This document shows, piece after piece, positions 1 to 7,820 of a DNA stretch of 22,453 bases. Each line of letters opens with the position of its first letter. Positions within the stretch are counted from its first letter, which is position 1. The stretch comes from DASYDU01 sp031403315 (GTDB taxonomy: Bacteria > Planctomycetota > Planctomycetia > Pirellulales > Lacipirellulaceae), in contig JANNTD010000453.1 of NCBI GenBank assembly GCA_031403315.1, forward strand, positions 1 through 22,453, written 5' to 3'. A program made the translations under genes and the position numbers. The notes beneath the pieces were generated by a model that worked only from the letters and a program-made list of their open reading frames with translations, ran no database searches and was not told the origin of the DNA.

Positions 1-747
1 AACGACGACGCAGCGATCAGTGCGGCCGGTGAGGACGCCGGCGACGCACACGGCACACGCTCCCGTGCCGCAGGCATGCGTTTCGCCCGATCCGCGCTCC
101 CAAGTTCGCTGCCGCAATTCCTGGCGGCCGAGCACCGTCACGAACTCGCAGTTCACGCGTTTTGGGAACCGCGGATTGACTTCGAGCTGCGGCCCGATGC
201 CGAGGACCCAGTCGTCCGTCAACTCGTCCAAAAACGAAACGCAGTGCGGGTTCCCCATCGAGACAGTGGTCACGCGAAATTTGCGGCCATCGACCGTGAT
301 CGGCACGTCGACGACCGGCTCCTCCGGTCCGGCGGGGGAGCGAAGAGTCGTCGGAATTTCAGCCGGGGTCAAGATCGGTTCGCCCATGTCGACGCGGACC
401 GAATCGACGCTACCACGCTGGACATTCAATTCCAGCGTGTAGATTCGGCCGGCGGACTCGATTCGCAGCGGATTGCGCCGGCAAATTCCGTGGTCGTGGA
501 CGAACTTGGCGACGCAGCGGATGCCGTTGCCGCACATTTCCGCGGGGGAGCCGTCGGCGTTATGCATCCGCATCTCGGCGTCGGCCCGGTCGGTGGGGCA
601 GATCAGGATCAGGCCGTCGCCGCCGACGCCGAAACGGCGGTCGGACATGCGGCGGGCGAGCGTCGCGGGATCGATCGGCAGGGGCTCGGCGAAGCAATCG
701 ACGTAGATGTAGTCGTTGCCCGCGCCGCACATCTTGGTGAAGTGCAT
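1..747 (-). CDS. dapF: Diaminopimelate epimerase, 3' end cut by window edge
   Basis: Interconverts LL- and meso-diaminopimelate in the cytoplasm, the step before lysine and the peptidoglycan cross-linking residue. The reverse-strand frame opens with ATG at 747 (MHFTKMCGAGNDYIYVD, the classic DapF N-terminus) and stays open for 249 codons to base 1. Both catalytic cysteine motifs are visible: the first in AEMCGNGIRC and the second in GSGETHACGTGACAVC. DapF is usually 270-290 residues, so only a few tens of residues are missing. No Shine-Dalgarno is seen; the leader is a TGAACCC heptamer tandem. It lies last in a leftward gene series, 121 bases after the small gene ending at 869. Family identity is secure; membership in the upstream operon is only inferred from strand. 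Confidence 0.96.
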   Translation of the reverse strand, partial: MHFTKMCGAGNDYIYVDCFAEPLPIDPATLARRMSDRRFGVGGDGLILICPTDRADAEMRMHNADGSPAEMCGNGIRCVAKFVHDHGICRRNPLRIESAGRIYTLELNVQRGSVDSVRVDMGEPILTPAEIPTTLRSPAGPEEPVVDVPITVDGRKFRVTTVSMGNPHCVSFLDELTDDWVLGIGPQLEVNPRFPKRVNCEFVTVLGRQELRQRTWERGSGETHACGTGACAVCVAGVLTGRTDRCVVV

Positions 748-752
748 GGGGA

Positions 753-773
753 GGGTTCAGGGTTCAGGGTTCA
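753..773. repeat. Three tandem GGGTTCA heptamers in the dapF leader
   Basis: Three perfect copies of GGGTTCA (TGAACCC in the dapF sense) end five bases before the dapF start codon, where a ribosome-binding site would be expected. Short tandem tracts like this can vary in copy number by slippage. No function is shown. Confidence 0.75.
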
Positions 774-868
774 GGATCGGAGTTCGACTGGGGTCTCCGC
801 CGTAGAACCTCAAATTCTAACACGAGTTAACCCGAAGGTAAGACAGTCGATCCCGACGTAAGTTCGCG

Positions 869-1186
869 TCAGCCCGTCAGGTCGAGCTGGGTGCCGCATT
901 GGCCCGTGGCGTCGCGGCTTTGGTGTTCACCTTCGGTGGCGGCGTCTTTTTTCTTCTCGGGCGGAGCTTCCCACAGGCGGCGGCCGTCGGCGTCGCGCTC
1001 CGACGCCTCCTGGTCTTGTTCGGTGGTGCCGATGCCGGCCGCTTTCTCGGAGCGGGCGGCGCCGTCGGTCGCCCGAGCCTGTGCAACGGACTCGCGGGCG
1101 GTGCGTTCCGCTTCGCTGCCGCCGGTTTGCGATAGGGGCACGCCGGCGGCGCTACCAATGATTCCTCCGAGTGATCCGACGCTCAT
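869..1186 (-). CDS. Small charged hypothetical protein (105 aa)
   Basis: I chose the ATG at 1186 because an AAAGGAGG Shine-Dalgarno stands 7 bases before it, one of the two best ribosome sites in the window. The product starts MSVGSLGGIIGSAAGVPLSQ, a short Gly/Ala segment, and continues as a hydrophilic, Glu/Arg/Ala-rich, probably helical chain with the stretch SERDADGRRLWE near residue 75. There is no clear signal peptide or membrane helix. It resembles an uncharacterised small family that I believe recurs in planctomycetes; this is recollection, not a search result. It follows the AsmA-like gene after an 80-base spacer holding a double hairpin, so it may be co-transcribed. Function unknown. 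Confidence 0.75.
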   Translation of the reverse strand: MSVGSLGGIIGSAAGVPLSQTGGSEAERTARESVAQARATDGAARSEKAAGIGTTEQDQEASERDADGRRLWEAPPEKKKDAATEGEHQSRDATGQCGTQLDLTG

Positions 1187-1202
1187 TGTCGACCTCCTTT
1201 TT

Positions 1203-1265
1203 CGTACGTTAGCCTTTCCAGGCTGACATGCTTTCAAGGAGTCAGGCTCGAAAGCCTGACGTACG
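1203..1265. repeat. REP/BIME-like pair of inverted hairpins
   Basis: Two 20-base hairpins lie 13 bases apart. The left one (1208-1227) has an 8-bp stem with one G-T pair and a TTCC loop. The right one (1241-1260) has a perfect 8-bp stem, GTCAGGCT with AGCCTGAC, around a CGAA loop. CGTACG flanks both outer edges (1203-1208 and 1260-1265), so the unit is itself roughly palindromic. It begins immediately next to the stop codon of the AsmA-like gene (TGA, 1266-1268). This layout matches REP/BIME elements, which typically sit just after stop codons. Possible roles are mRNA 3'-end protection, attenuation before the small downstream gene, or simply a RAYT-mobilised repeat. Confidence 0.7.
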
Positions 1266-4200
1266 TCATCGTGGCGGCGTGACCCACGGAATTCCTGCCG
1301 CGGCTGGCGGCGCGATGGCCGCGGCGCCTTGCCCGGCCTCCGTGCGAATCTGCTCCAGCATTTGGTTCACCATGGGAAATGCCTCGCGATGAATCTGTGG
1401 GTTGTCCCAGGTGCCATCGACCTGGATTTGAAGTCCCTGCTCGCTAAGGTGGCCGGCGACGGTTTTCCACAACGGAATCGGCAGGTCGGCCGGACCCACT
1501 AAAGTATAGAACACAAGATTGAGGCGGCGGTCGAAGTTGGTTTCGCCGCGGCCGTAGAGGCTTACCGCGTCGCCGAGCAAGTTCAATTGCTTGAAGTGGA
1601 TGTGCTCGCCGCGGAGGTCGAACTGGGCGTCGCAGCGATTGAAGGCCGTAGTGTTCGGCGTGCGATTGCGGAGCACGCTGAGCAAGGCCACGAGTGGTGG
1701 CAACTGATAGATGTTGGCATCGACGACGTGGAGGTCGCCGCTGCCGCTCAGCGCGTACGTCGATCGGCCAGCACCGGCGAGCGACAACTTGCCGGAGACG
1801 GTGCCTTTGATGTCGTTCGGTCCGCCGAGTCGTTCGCGAACCAAGCGGCCGAGGTCGACGCCGCCGAGCGAAATCTCAGCATTGTAGTGGGGCTGACCAG
1901 CGTGCTGGACGACTACGTCGGAGGCGATCGTGCCGCCATAGACGTCGGCCGTGATGCGACGCGGCGGCTGGGCGAGCTTGGCGGTGGCTTGTTGGCCGAG
2001 ATAGCAAACGGCGCTATCGCTCCAGAGCGGGCCGTGGATGTTGGTGAACTGCGTGTCGTTCCAGATCAGCGAGTCGATCTCCAGCTCGCCGCTGGAATTC
2101 ACGTTGGCACCGTCGCTGGTACCTCTCAGGCGGATGCTGCCGGTGAGGTTCTCCAGCGGCAGATCGCCGCGGAGCGCGGCCTGGTGGCAGGTGAGTTGCA
2201 AATCCCATTGTGCGGCGATCTGCGGAGATTCGGTGCGGCGGACGAAACGGAGCGACGAATTGTAGGCATTGAAATTGCCGCTGGGGCGGATGCGGTCGAT
2301 GACTTTCTGAACGCCCAGCGGCACAGCGCGGAGGAAATCCGGCTCGAAGGCGAGGCGGTCGGCATTGAGATTGCTCAACACGAGTTGCCAGCCGCCGCCT
2401 GGCGCCGCCTGCCAAACACCTTGCGCGGTAAACACCGAGCGGCCGTGGATGCCCTTGAGCTGATGAAGGTCGACGCGGCCGTCGGTGACAATCGCGCGTC
2501 CGTCGACCTGCTCGAATCGGTAGGGGAAAAACACCGGCTCGACGGAGACCGATTTTTCGTGCGGCTGGAGATCGACTTGAATGGTCGGCTTTTCCTGGCC
2601 AAGCTGCCGCTGAACATTGGCGAGGAAGTTGACGCGGCCTTGCGGGCGGAGGTCGGTCCACACCTGGTGCACTTGCGGCGAGAGCGATTGCTTGAGGTTT
2701 TCGTCGAGCGGCACGTTGGTGCCGCGGAACACGAGCGCTAGAGTCAGGCCGGCGTCGCTGACTTCCGCCTCGCCCTGACACGTGACCTCGGCCGAGCCCT
2801 GGCGATCGCGGCCCACCAGGTCGGAGAGTGTGTAGTGTCCGTTGCGGGCAGTGACCAGGCCGCGAACTTGCTGCAGCGGATAGGGGAAACGCTCGTACTG
2901 GATGGCGCAGTCGGTGAGCTTGAGGTCGAGCGAGGTGTCGCCGCGAGGCACGGACGGATCGAGACGTTCGTAGCGCCAGCGGAAGTCGATAATTCCCTGC
3001 GGTCGGAGCGAACGGACGAACGGCTGCGCCTTCTCGGGGAGTGCGGCGAGCAATTGCTCGTGAATCGAGACGCCGGTGCCCGAGACTTCCACCCAACCGG
3101 TCGGCTTGGCGAGCGGCGTCGCGACGCTGGTGGCACTGGCGAGTTGGACGCCGTTTTCATCCAACGGCAAGTCGCCAAAAGCGACGGCCCCCGCGCCGCC
3201 GCCAGCACCCACGGGAATTTTCGGCACCGCGAGACGATCGAGCTTCGCGGCGATGTGGATTGGCCGGCCGTCGCCCAGGCCCACCAGATCGAGGTCGAGC
3301 TGCGTGGTGCCGGTCGACGGCGAACGTGTGAGCGAAACGGTGCCGGTGGCCTGCTCGATGGGGTAGGGGAATTTCTCGGCGTCGGTCAGCGAGAGGCCGC
3401 GACAATGTGCGGTCAGTTCGGGCCGCCACTGCTGGCCGTCGAATGTGAGCCGCACGTCGGCGTCGACGGTTCCAATCGGTCGGAACCGCTGCCAAAGCTG
3501 TTCGAGCCGGGCGGGGAGTGCCGCCGGCAAATCGGAGTTCACCACGAGGCCCTGGATGCGGCCCGAGAGACCGAGCGGCGCGTTCGCGGCCCAGCCTTGG
3601 CGGTTGCAAGCGAGCGCGACGGCGGCGGCGCCAACTTTGCCGGTCAGCTGCTTGACGATGAGTTGCTGGGAGTCGGCCTGAATTTGCGCAGCAAGCTCCG
3701 TGACGGGCTGCGGCAGCAGTTCGTGTCCGAGGCGGCCGCGGGTGAGCGAGACGTCAGCAGACCAGAGGAGCGGGGCGTTGCCGGGTGCGGGGCGCGAGAC
3801 GTGGATGGTCGCATCGGCACTCGCGTAAAGCTCGACGCCGTCGAGCTGGGTGGGCAGCGGGCCGGGGATTGCCGCGGCGAGCTCGGGGGAGACTTCGAGA
3901 CCGCGGATTTCGATGGCCAGCTCGAGTGTGCCATCGTTGGGGGAGATGGTGCCGGTGAAGGTGAGTTCGCGGGCGGGGGCGCCGGAGGCGGTGCCGGAGA
4001 CTATGAGAGAACGGGTGCTGGTCGGCCCGCTCGCTGAAGCGAGCTCGCCCGGGGTGAGTTTGACGTCGATACCGCGAAGCGAGAGCGGGGCGACGGTGTG
4101 TCGGGTGGCGTCCTCGAGGATCAGCGTCGCGTCTTCGATGAACATCTCGGGCGTGTCGTCGCTGAACTTTGGCAATGGCACGAGCGCGGCGACGTTCCAG

Positions 4201-4532
4201 CGGCCGTCGGCCTGTCGCACGGCGCGCAGTCGCGGGCGGCGGACGACGATCCGTTGGAGGTGCGGCTTGCCCGACATCAGTTCTTCCATCCCCGCGTCGC
4301 ACGCCAGGAACAACTCGTCGATCGAGAGCACGGACTGCGACCGCCCATCCTCAAGCGGCTCGGCAATCGACAGGTTGTTGACAAACACGCCCCGGCCTTG
4401 CTCGAAGCGAGCCGTGCCAACATCGACGACCAACTGAGTGTAGTGATTGGCGAAGAGGCGTTCGACGTGGTTGCAAATCTCATCGTCGAGCCGCCAATAG
4501 AGATAGCCAGCGCCGGCGAGCGCAGCCACCAC
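1266..4532 (-). CDS. AsmA/TamB-like giant envelope protein with internal repeats
   Basis: The protein is 1088 residues from the first standard start (GTG at 4532). It has an N-terminal membrane anchor, a long beta-rich body and an AsmA-like C-terminal region (roughly 930-1060, containing GSGDLHVVDANIYQLPPL and LNLLGDAVSLYGRGETNFD). Four units begin with an RPxG motif near residues 350, 510, 629 and 749, and three carry a downstream FPYPxxQ-type motif (388, 549, 669). The period is about 120 residues after the first. Such repeats fit the repeating-beta-groove fold of AsmA/TamB proteins, which bridge membranes and carry lipids; that role is inferred. The gene follows the glycosyltransferase gene directly. 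The frame is open to 4619 and encodes a better membrane helix upstream, with no ATG, GTG or TTG there; see the start-site entry. Confidence 0.85.
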   Translation of the reverse strand: MVAALAGAGYLYWRLDDEICNHVERLFANHYTQLVVDVGTARFEQGRGVFVNNLSIAEPLEDGRSQSVLSIDELFLACDAGMEELMSGKPHLQRIVVRRPRLRAVRQADGRWNVAALVPLPKFSDDTPEMFIEDATLILEDATRHTVAPLSLRGIDVKLTPGELASASGPTSTRSLIVSGTASGAPARELTFTGTISPNDGTLELAIEIRGLEVSPELAAAIPGPLPTQLDGVELYASADATIHVSRPAPGNAPLLWSADVSLTRGRLGHELLPQPVTELAAQIQADSQQLIVKQLTGKVGAAAVALACNRQGWAANAPLGLSGRIQGLVVNSDLPAALPARLEQLWQRFRPIGTVDADVRLTFDGQQWRPELTAHCRGLSLTDAEKFPYPIEQATGTVSLTRSPSTGTTQLDLDLVGLGDGRPIHIAAKLDRLAVPKIPVGAGGGAGAVAFGDLPLDENGVQLASATSVATPLAKPTGWVEVSGTGVSIHEQLLAALPEKAQPFVRSLRPQGIIDFRWRYERLDPSVPRGDTSLDLKLTDCAIQYERFPYPLQQVRGLVTARNGHYTLSDLVGRDRQGSAEVTCQGEAEVSDAGLTLALVFRGTNVPLDENLKQSLSPQVHQVWTDLRPQGRVNFLANVQRQLGQEKPTIQVDLQPHEKSVSVEPVFFPYRFEQVDGRAIVTDGRVDLHQLKGIHGRSVFTAQGVWQAAPGGGWQLVLSNLNADRLAFEPDFLRAVPLGVQKVIDRIRPSGNFNAYNSSLRFVRRTESPQIAAQWDLQLTCHQAALRGDLPLENLTGSIRLRGTSDGANVNSSGELEIDSLIWNDTQFTNIHGPLWSDSAVCYLGQQATAKLAQPPRRITADVYGGTIASDVVVQHAGQPHYNAEISLGGVDLGRLVRERLGGPNDIKGTVSGKLSLAGAGRSTYALSGSGDLHVVDANIYQLPPLVALLSVLRNRTPNTTAFNRCDAQFDLRGEHIHFKQLNLLGDAVSLYGRGETNFDRRLNLVFYTLVGPADLPIPLWKTVAGHLSEQGLQIQVDGTWDNPQIHREAFPMVNQMLEQIRTEAGQGAAAIAPPAAAGIPWVTPPR

Positions 4533-4586
4533 GGCGAGACCGAGGCCCCACGTGAAGAGCGACCAACAGCAATTGACTAGACGAGT

Positions 4587-4606
4587 GATAATCGCGAGGG
4601 TCCTTA
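4587..4606 (-). promoter_or_regulatory. Candidate AUU start and Shine-Dalgarno of the AsmA-like gene
   Basis: On the reverse strand the frame is open from the stop at 4620-4622 down to the GTG at 4532 and encodes ITRLVNCCWSLFTWGLGLAV, a cationic-then-hydrophobic anchor continuing into the helix after 4532. The only start-like codons in it are ATT (4592-4590) and ATC (4589-4587). The ATT stands 8 bases after AAGGA, which overlaps the TAA stop of the upstream gene (4606-4604). Starting there gives 1108 residues with a complete anchor; starting at GTG 4532 removes more than half the helix. AUU starts are rare but known (infC). A sequencing error is the alternative. Confidence 0.45.
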
Positions 4607-5911
4607 GCGTACGGCGGGGTTAGCGGTCGGCGGTCTGTGTAGCTGGTAGCGGTCGAACAACGAAATGAGCGCGGCGGCGGCGAGGATCGCCAGAGTCAGC
4701 ATCGCCGGTTGGCGGTAGCGGAGCGAGCCGATGAAAACTGCATGGAGCAGGCTGAAATACACGGCAGGCAGGATGAGCAATAGCACGTCGAGACCGCGGA
4801 CGCGGAAGCGCCACGCACCGTAGAGCGCGAGCAGCAGTATCGGCGTGTAAGTGCCGAAAACGGCCAGCCGCACGAACCAACTGCGAAATTGCGGTTCGTT
4901 CGGCCAGATGTTCCACATGCGCAGCAGCTTGGTCCCGGCAAGCTCGAGCGCTTTGCCCGGATTCGCTGCGGCCCAACGGAGTGCTTCGTCGCGGAGCAGG
5001 CGGTCGAAGCGATATTCGAACGGCGGATCGCTCGCGATCGGCGGGTTCGCTGCGTCGGCGGCGCGTAACATGGCCTCGAACTCGGACACGAAACGCATAT
5101 CGCTGCGTCCGTCGGCCGTGGGACTGAGGCCGTCGTAGAGGCTCGGGCCAACCCAGAGCGTCGTCGGAACAAAGCGGCCAACGACCCGATAATTGTGGAT
5201 CCACCACGGCACCATCGTGATCGCCAGGGCAGCGAACATTGTGCCGCCAAGTGCAAATTGCCGGCGCGTTTGCCGGCGATCGAAGCGCGAGGCAAGCGTC
5301 CATAGCGCGACGAGCAACGGCGTGAAGAGTAACCAACTTGGTCGCGTGAGCGTGGCCATGCCGCCGATCGCACCGGCGCAGACGGCAATCGTGTAACTTG
5401 TCGAACCCGTTCGGTGCGACGCCCACCGCCAAACGGCCAGTTGCAACACCATCCACAAACAGAACGGCCCGTCCGAGAGCGGCAGCACGCTCGTGGCGAT
5501 CGCCTCCGGGTAGAGCGCCACGATCGCAGCCGCCAGCCAGGCAACGCGAAGTCCAAAAATTTGTCGGGCTAACCAATAGACGGCTCCTACCGTAAGTGCC
5601 CCCAGCGCGGCTCCCATGCCGCGCGCCCACGTCGGTGAGGCTTCCTGACCTACCACGCGAAACATTGCCGCGAGCAGCAGCGGATAACCGGGCGTGCGAT
5701 GTACACGCCGGTCCGGCGATCCGACTTGATACGGCTCGCCGGCCGCCAGGCGGTGCCCGAGTTCCCAGTAACTTGCGCTATCGGGAAACTCGAACTGCTG
5801 TGGTTCGCGGACATGGGTTTGCTGCCACCAGCCAACGAAGTCCAACCGCGCCGTGAGCGCAAGGAGCACCACGAGCGCGAGGCGGGTCGTCTCATGGCGG
5901 GGCCAACTCAT
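4604..5911 (-). CDS. GT39/PMT_2-type membrane glycosyltransferase
   Basis: A 435-residue polytopic membrane protein with about ten hydrophobic segments. The first extracytoplasmic loop has the GT39-like pattern FPDSASYWELGHRLAAGEPY (near residues 42-61, acidic residue plus conserved Tyr) followed by RTPGYPLLLA (near 72-81). LTRPSWLLF in mid-protein is also typical of PMT_2/ArnT relatives. Such enzymes move a sugar from a polyprenyl-phosphate donor to a protein, lipid or polysaccharide outside the membrane; neither donor nor acceptor can be read here. The ATG at 5911 is preceded by a weak TTAAGG. It lies 100 bases after tilS on the same strand, and its stop overlaps the Shine-Dalgarno of the AsmA-like gene, suggesting coupled envelope functions. 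Confidence 0.82.
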   Translation of the reverse strand: MSWPRHETTRLALVVLLALTARLDFVGWWQQTHVREPQQFEFPDSASYWELGHRLAAGEPYQVGSPDRRVHRTPGYPLLLAAMFRVVGQEASPTWARGMGAALGALTVGAVYWLARQIFGLRVAWLAAAIVALYPEAIATSVLPLSDGPFCLWMVLQLAVWRWASHRTGSTSYTIAVCAGAIGGMATLTRPSWLLFTPLLVALWTLASRFDRRQTRRQFALGGTMFAALAITMVPWWIHNYRVVGRFVPTTLWVGPSLYDGLSPTADGRSDMRFVSEFEAMLRAADAANPPIASDPPFEYRFDRLLRDEALRWAAANPGKALELAGTKLLRMWNIWPNEPQFRSWFVRLAVFGTYTPILLLALYGAWRFRVRGLDVLLLILPAVYFSLLHAVFIGSLRYRQPAMLTLAILAAAALISLFDRYQLHRPPTANPAVR

Positions 5912-6011
5912 GCCTTAACCTGCTGTCGCGTCGCTATTTAGGGCACCACATGGTAGGACGCGGCCGAAATTGGGACAAGATAAATTGAGGTGGACGCGAA
6001 GTCTGCATAAA

Positions 6012-7028
6012 TTACGAAGACCTGGAGATTTCGAGCCGTTCGCCTTTCTTTGCCGCTCGGATGCCGCTCGGAAGGTTTAGGCTTCCGGATTTTGCGTCGG
6101 TCGCAACAAGCGCCGCCAACTGCTGCCACTGGTCGAAACCCATGTTTTGCAGCGGCCAGCCGGCGGCGGTCCAGGCAAACTTGCAGACTTCGCGGATCAA
6201 CAAGGGTGGTTCGGCTGCAAGCTGGCGACAGTCGATTTCCACTTGCACCGACGCGATTCTCACCGCGCGGCGGGACAATTCTTCGGCGCGGGCGGCGATC
6301 AGTTGCTGCGTCTCGTCCGCTTGTTGGGCCAGCCGAAGCAAGGCGGCGTCGACTTCGGCGTTGAATTCGGAGCGCAGCAACGGCAGCAATTCGTGCCGCA
6401 GGCGGTTGCGAGTGAATCGCGTGTCGAGGTTGGTGGCGTCGGTGCGGAAGTCCTGGCCGACATCGGCCAAGTATTTCAACACATCTTGCCTATGAATGCC
6501 CAAGAATGGACGAACAAGCGACACCGTCGGAGAAAGCGGGCGGTTGCGCGGCATTCCCGCTAGCCCGGCGACGCCCGTGCCGCGAATCAGCCGGTGGAGC
6601 ACGGTTTCGACCTGATCGTCGGCGTTGTGAGCCACGGCGACGAACCGGGCTCCGAGCCGATCGGCGGCTTCGCGGAGGAAATCGTAGCGGGCGGTGCGGG
6701 CGGCCGCTTCGAGGCCGTCGCCTTGGTCGGCCGCCAAAGTCGGCACGTCGGTGCGGCCAATTTCCAAGGGCACATCCTGTCGGCGGCAAAGATCAACCAG
6801 CCAGGCTTCGTCGGCGGCGGCGACGGACGTGCGAATGCCGTGGTTCAGGTGGGCCACATAGAGCCGACCTTGGCCGCCAACCCGTTCTTTCGCCGCGAGC
6901 ATGGCTCTCAGCAGCGCCACACTATCCGCTCCGCCGGAAACCGCCAGCACGACGTGCACGTCTCGCCACTCGGCCGGCGGCCAGCCGTCGACCAACACCG
7001 TCTCCAAATTGGCTGAGTCGTGGACCAT
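6012..7028 (-). CDS. tilS: tRNA(Ile)-lysidine synthetase
   Basis: Attaches lysine to C34 of the CAU-anticodon tRNA-Ile with ATP, so that it reads AUA; this is normally essential. The PP-loop signature SGGADS is at residues 31-36 and is followed by the expected HLNHG, AARTARYDFL and AVAHNADDQVETVL motifs. The C-terminal LNLPSGIRAAKKGERLEI resembles the end of the central domain, so this is a short form (338 aa) without the extra C-terminal domain of the E. coli enzyme. I prefer the ATG at 7028 because 30 residues before the PP-loop is usual. A GTG at 7094 in the same frame would add 22 residues. Neither start has a good Shine-Dalgarno. It is probably the first gene of the leftward series. Confidence 0.95.
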   Translation of the reverse strand: MVHDSANLETVLVDGWPPAEWRDVHVVLAVSGGADSVALLRAMLAAKERVGGQGRLYVAHLNHGIRTSVAAADEAWLVDLCRRQDVPLEIGRTDVPTLAADQGDGLEAAARTARYDFLREAADRLGARFVAVAHNADDQVETVLHRLIRGTGVAGLAGMPRNRPLSPTVSLVRPFLGIHRQDVLKYLADVGQDFRTDATNLDTRFTRNRLRHELLPLLRSEFNAEVDAALLRLAQQADETQQLIAARAEELSRRAVRIASVQVEIDCRQLAAEPPLLIREVCKFAWTAAGWPLQNMGFDQWQQLAALVATDAKSGSLNLPSGIRAAKKGERLEISRSS

Positions 7029-7101
7029 CGGTCGTGCGATTTGCGATGGCGTAAGCGGGTGAAATCTTGCGGGTTGAGTAGCAGAGGGAAACACAAGTCG
7101 G

Positions 7102-7160
7102 GCAACGGCACATTGCGCTCAACGCGAGCAGGTCCGCGACAGGCCGGACCTTCCCGTTGC
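7102..7160 (-). promoter_or_regulatory. Possible branched RNA structure in the tilS leader
   Basis: An outer 7-bp pairing, GCAACGG (7102-7108) with CCGTTGC (7154-7160), encloses a perfect 7-bp hairpin, AGGTCCG (7130-7136) with CGGACCT (7145-7151, 8-base loop), and a 4-bp GCTC/GAGC hairpin at about 7117-7129. Read on the reverse strand this is a three-way junction ending just before the GTG at 7094. It may be a structured leader or an intergenic palindromic repeat; it matches no riboswitch class I recognise. Confidence 0.45.
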
Positions 7161-7820
7161 GTGGGCTAGGACATTTGATACTATATAGGTTCATTCATTG
7201 TTATTCATCACGGCCAGCGTCATTCGCCGGAGGATTCTCCGCGGACCGCTGCCAAATGCTGAGCCGGGCCAATCGGTCCGGAGCAGCCTGCGTTGGGCGC
7301 CGCTGGCGGCGCATTGGATTGTTTGATGTGTTTTGATCGGCGGCCGTTGCAGGCTGTCGGGCAGAACGCAGCGCGACTTTGGTCGGTTTGTGGATGAGTT
7401 CAAGTCAGTCATTGACCACTCTTGACATGCGTGGGTTTCATTCCTTGTTTGCTGCCTGGGCGACGGAACCTTGGAGAATGCGACCGTGGTGCGATGTTGT
7501 CCTCCGGGTGGGCCAACCCTTCGGGGCCGGACGGGCGGCGCGTGCCGTGGACGGGATGCGGCGTGGAACAATGGCTGACAATGGCGCGCACGATGGCGGC
7601 TGCGCTCTCGGGCTCATTTCTCAAGACTAGTTGGTCGCGACTGCGACACGCGGCCCATTGGCCGCGGCGGCATTCGGCCGGTTTGCTCCGGCGCTGAATG
7701 CCCTCTGCTCGGCTCCTTGCCGGCTGACCGCTAACATTTGCGAGTTCCATTCGCGCTGCGGTCGCGGCAGAAGGCTGCGGCCGGATGCACGCGCGGATCG
7801 TTTCGCAAGGAGAGTGAACA
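7161..7820. other. 660-base gap between tilS and rny, no credible gene
   Basis: Open frames here are short, lack recognisable motifs and look like shadows. Local structure exists: a GCGCCGC/GCGGCGC palindrome with a two-base centre (7297-7312) followed by T-rich sequence, a CGGAG-GATT-CTCCG hairpin near 7221-7234, and a CCC-TTCG-GGG hairpin near 7516-7525. I see no tRNA. The region presumably holds the outward promoters of tilS and rny. A structured non-coding RNA is possible but unsupported. Confidence 0.55.
7180..7208 (-). promoter_or_regulatory. Weak candidate promoter for tilS
   Basis: This is an unusually AT-rich patch in a GC-rich region. On the reverse strand it offers TATAGT (7185-7180) as a -10 element. 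About 16-17 bases upstream the -35 match is poor (TGAATA or ATGAAT). It would start transcription near 7172, just before the branched structure. The call is by eye only. Confidence 0.3.

Noticed and set aside
771..800. tRNA T-loop-like GTTCGACTG
   Set aside because: There is no matching acceptor stem, anticodon arm or D-arm within the required distance.
76..861. Rightward open frame of 261 codons over dapF
   Set aside because: The opposite strand encodes unmistakable DapF; this is its mirror frame.
1587..4037. Long rightward open frames over the AsmA-like gene
   Set aside because: High GC third-position bias creates long antisense frames; the leftward protein has coherent repeats and an anchor, these do not.
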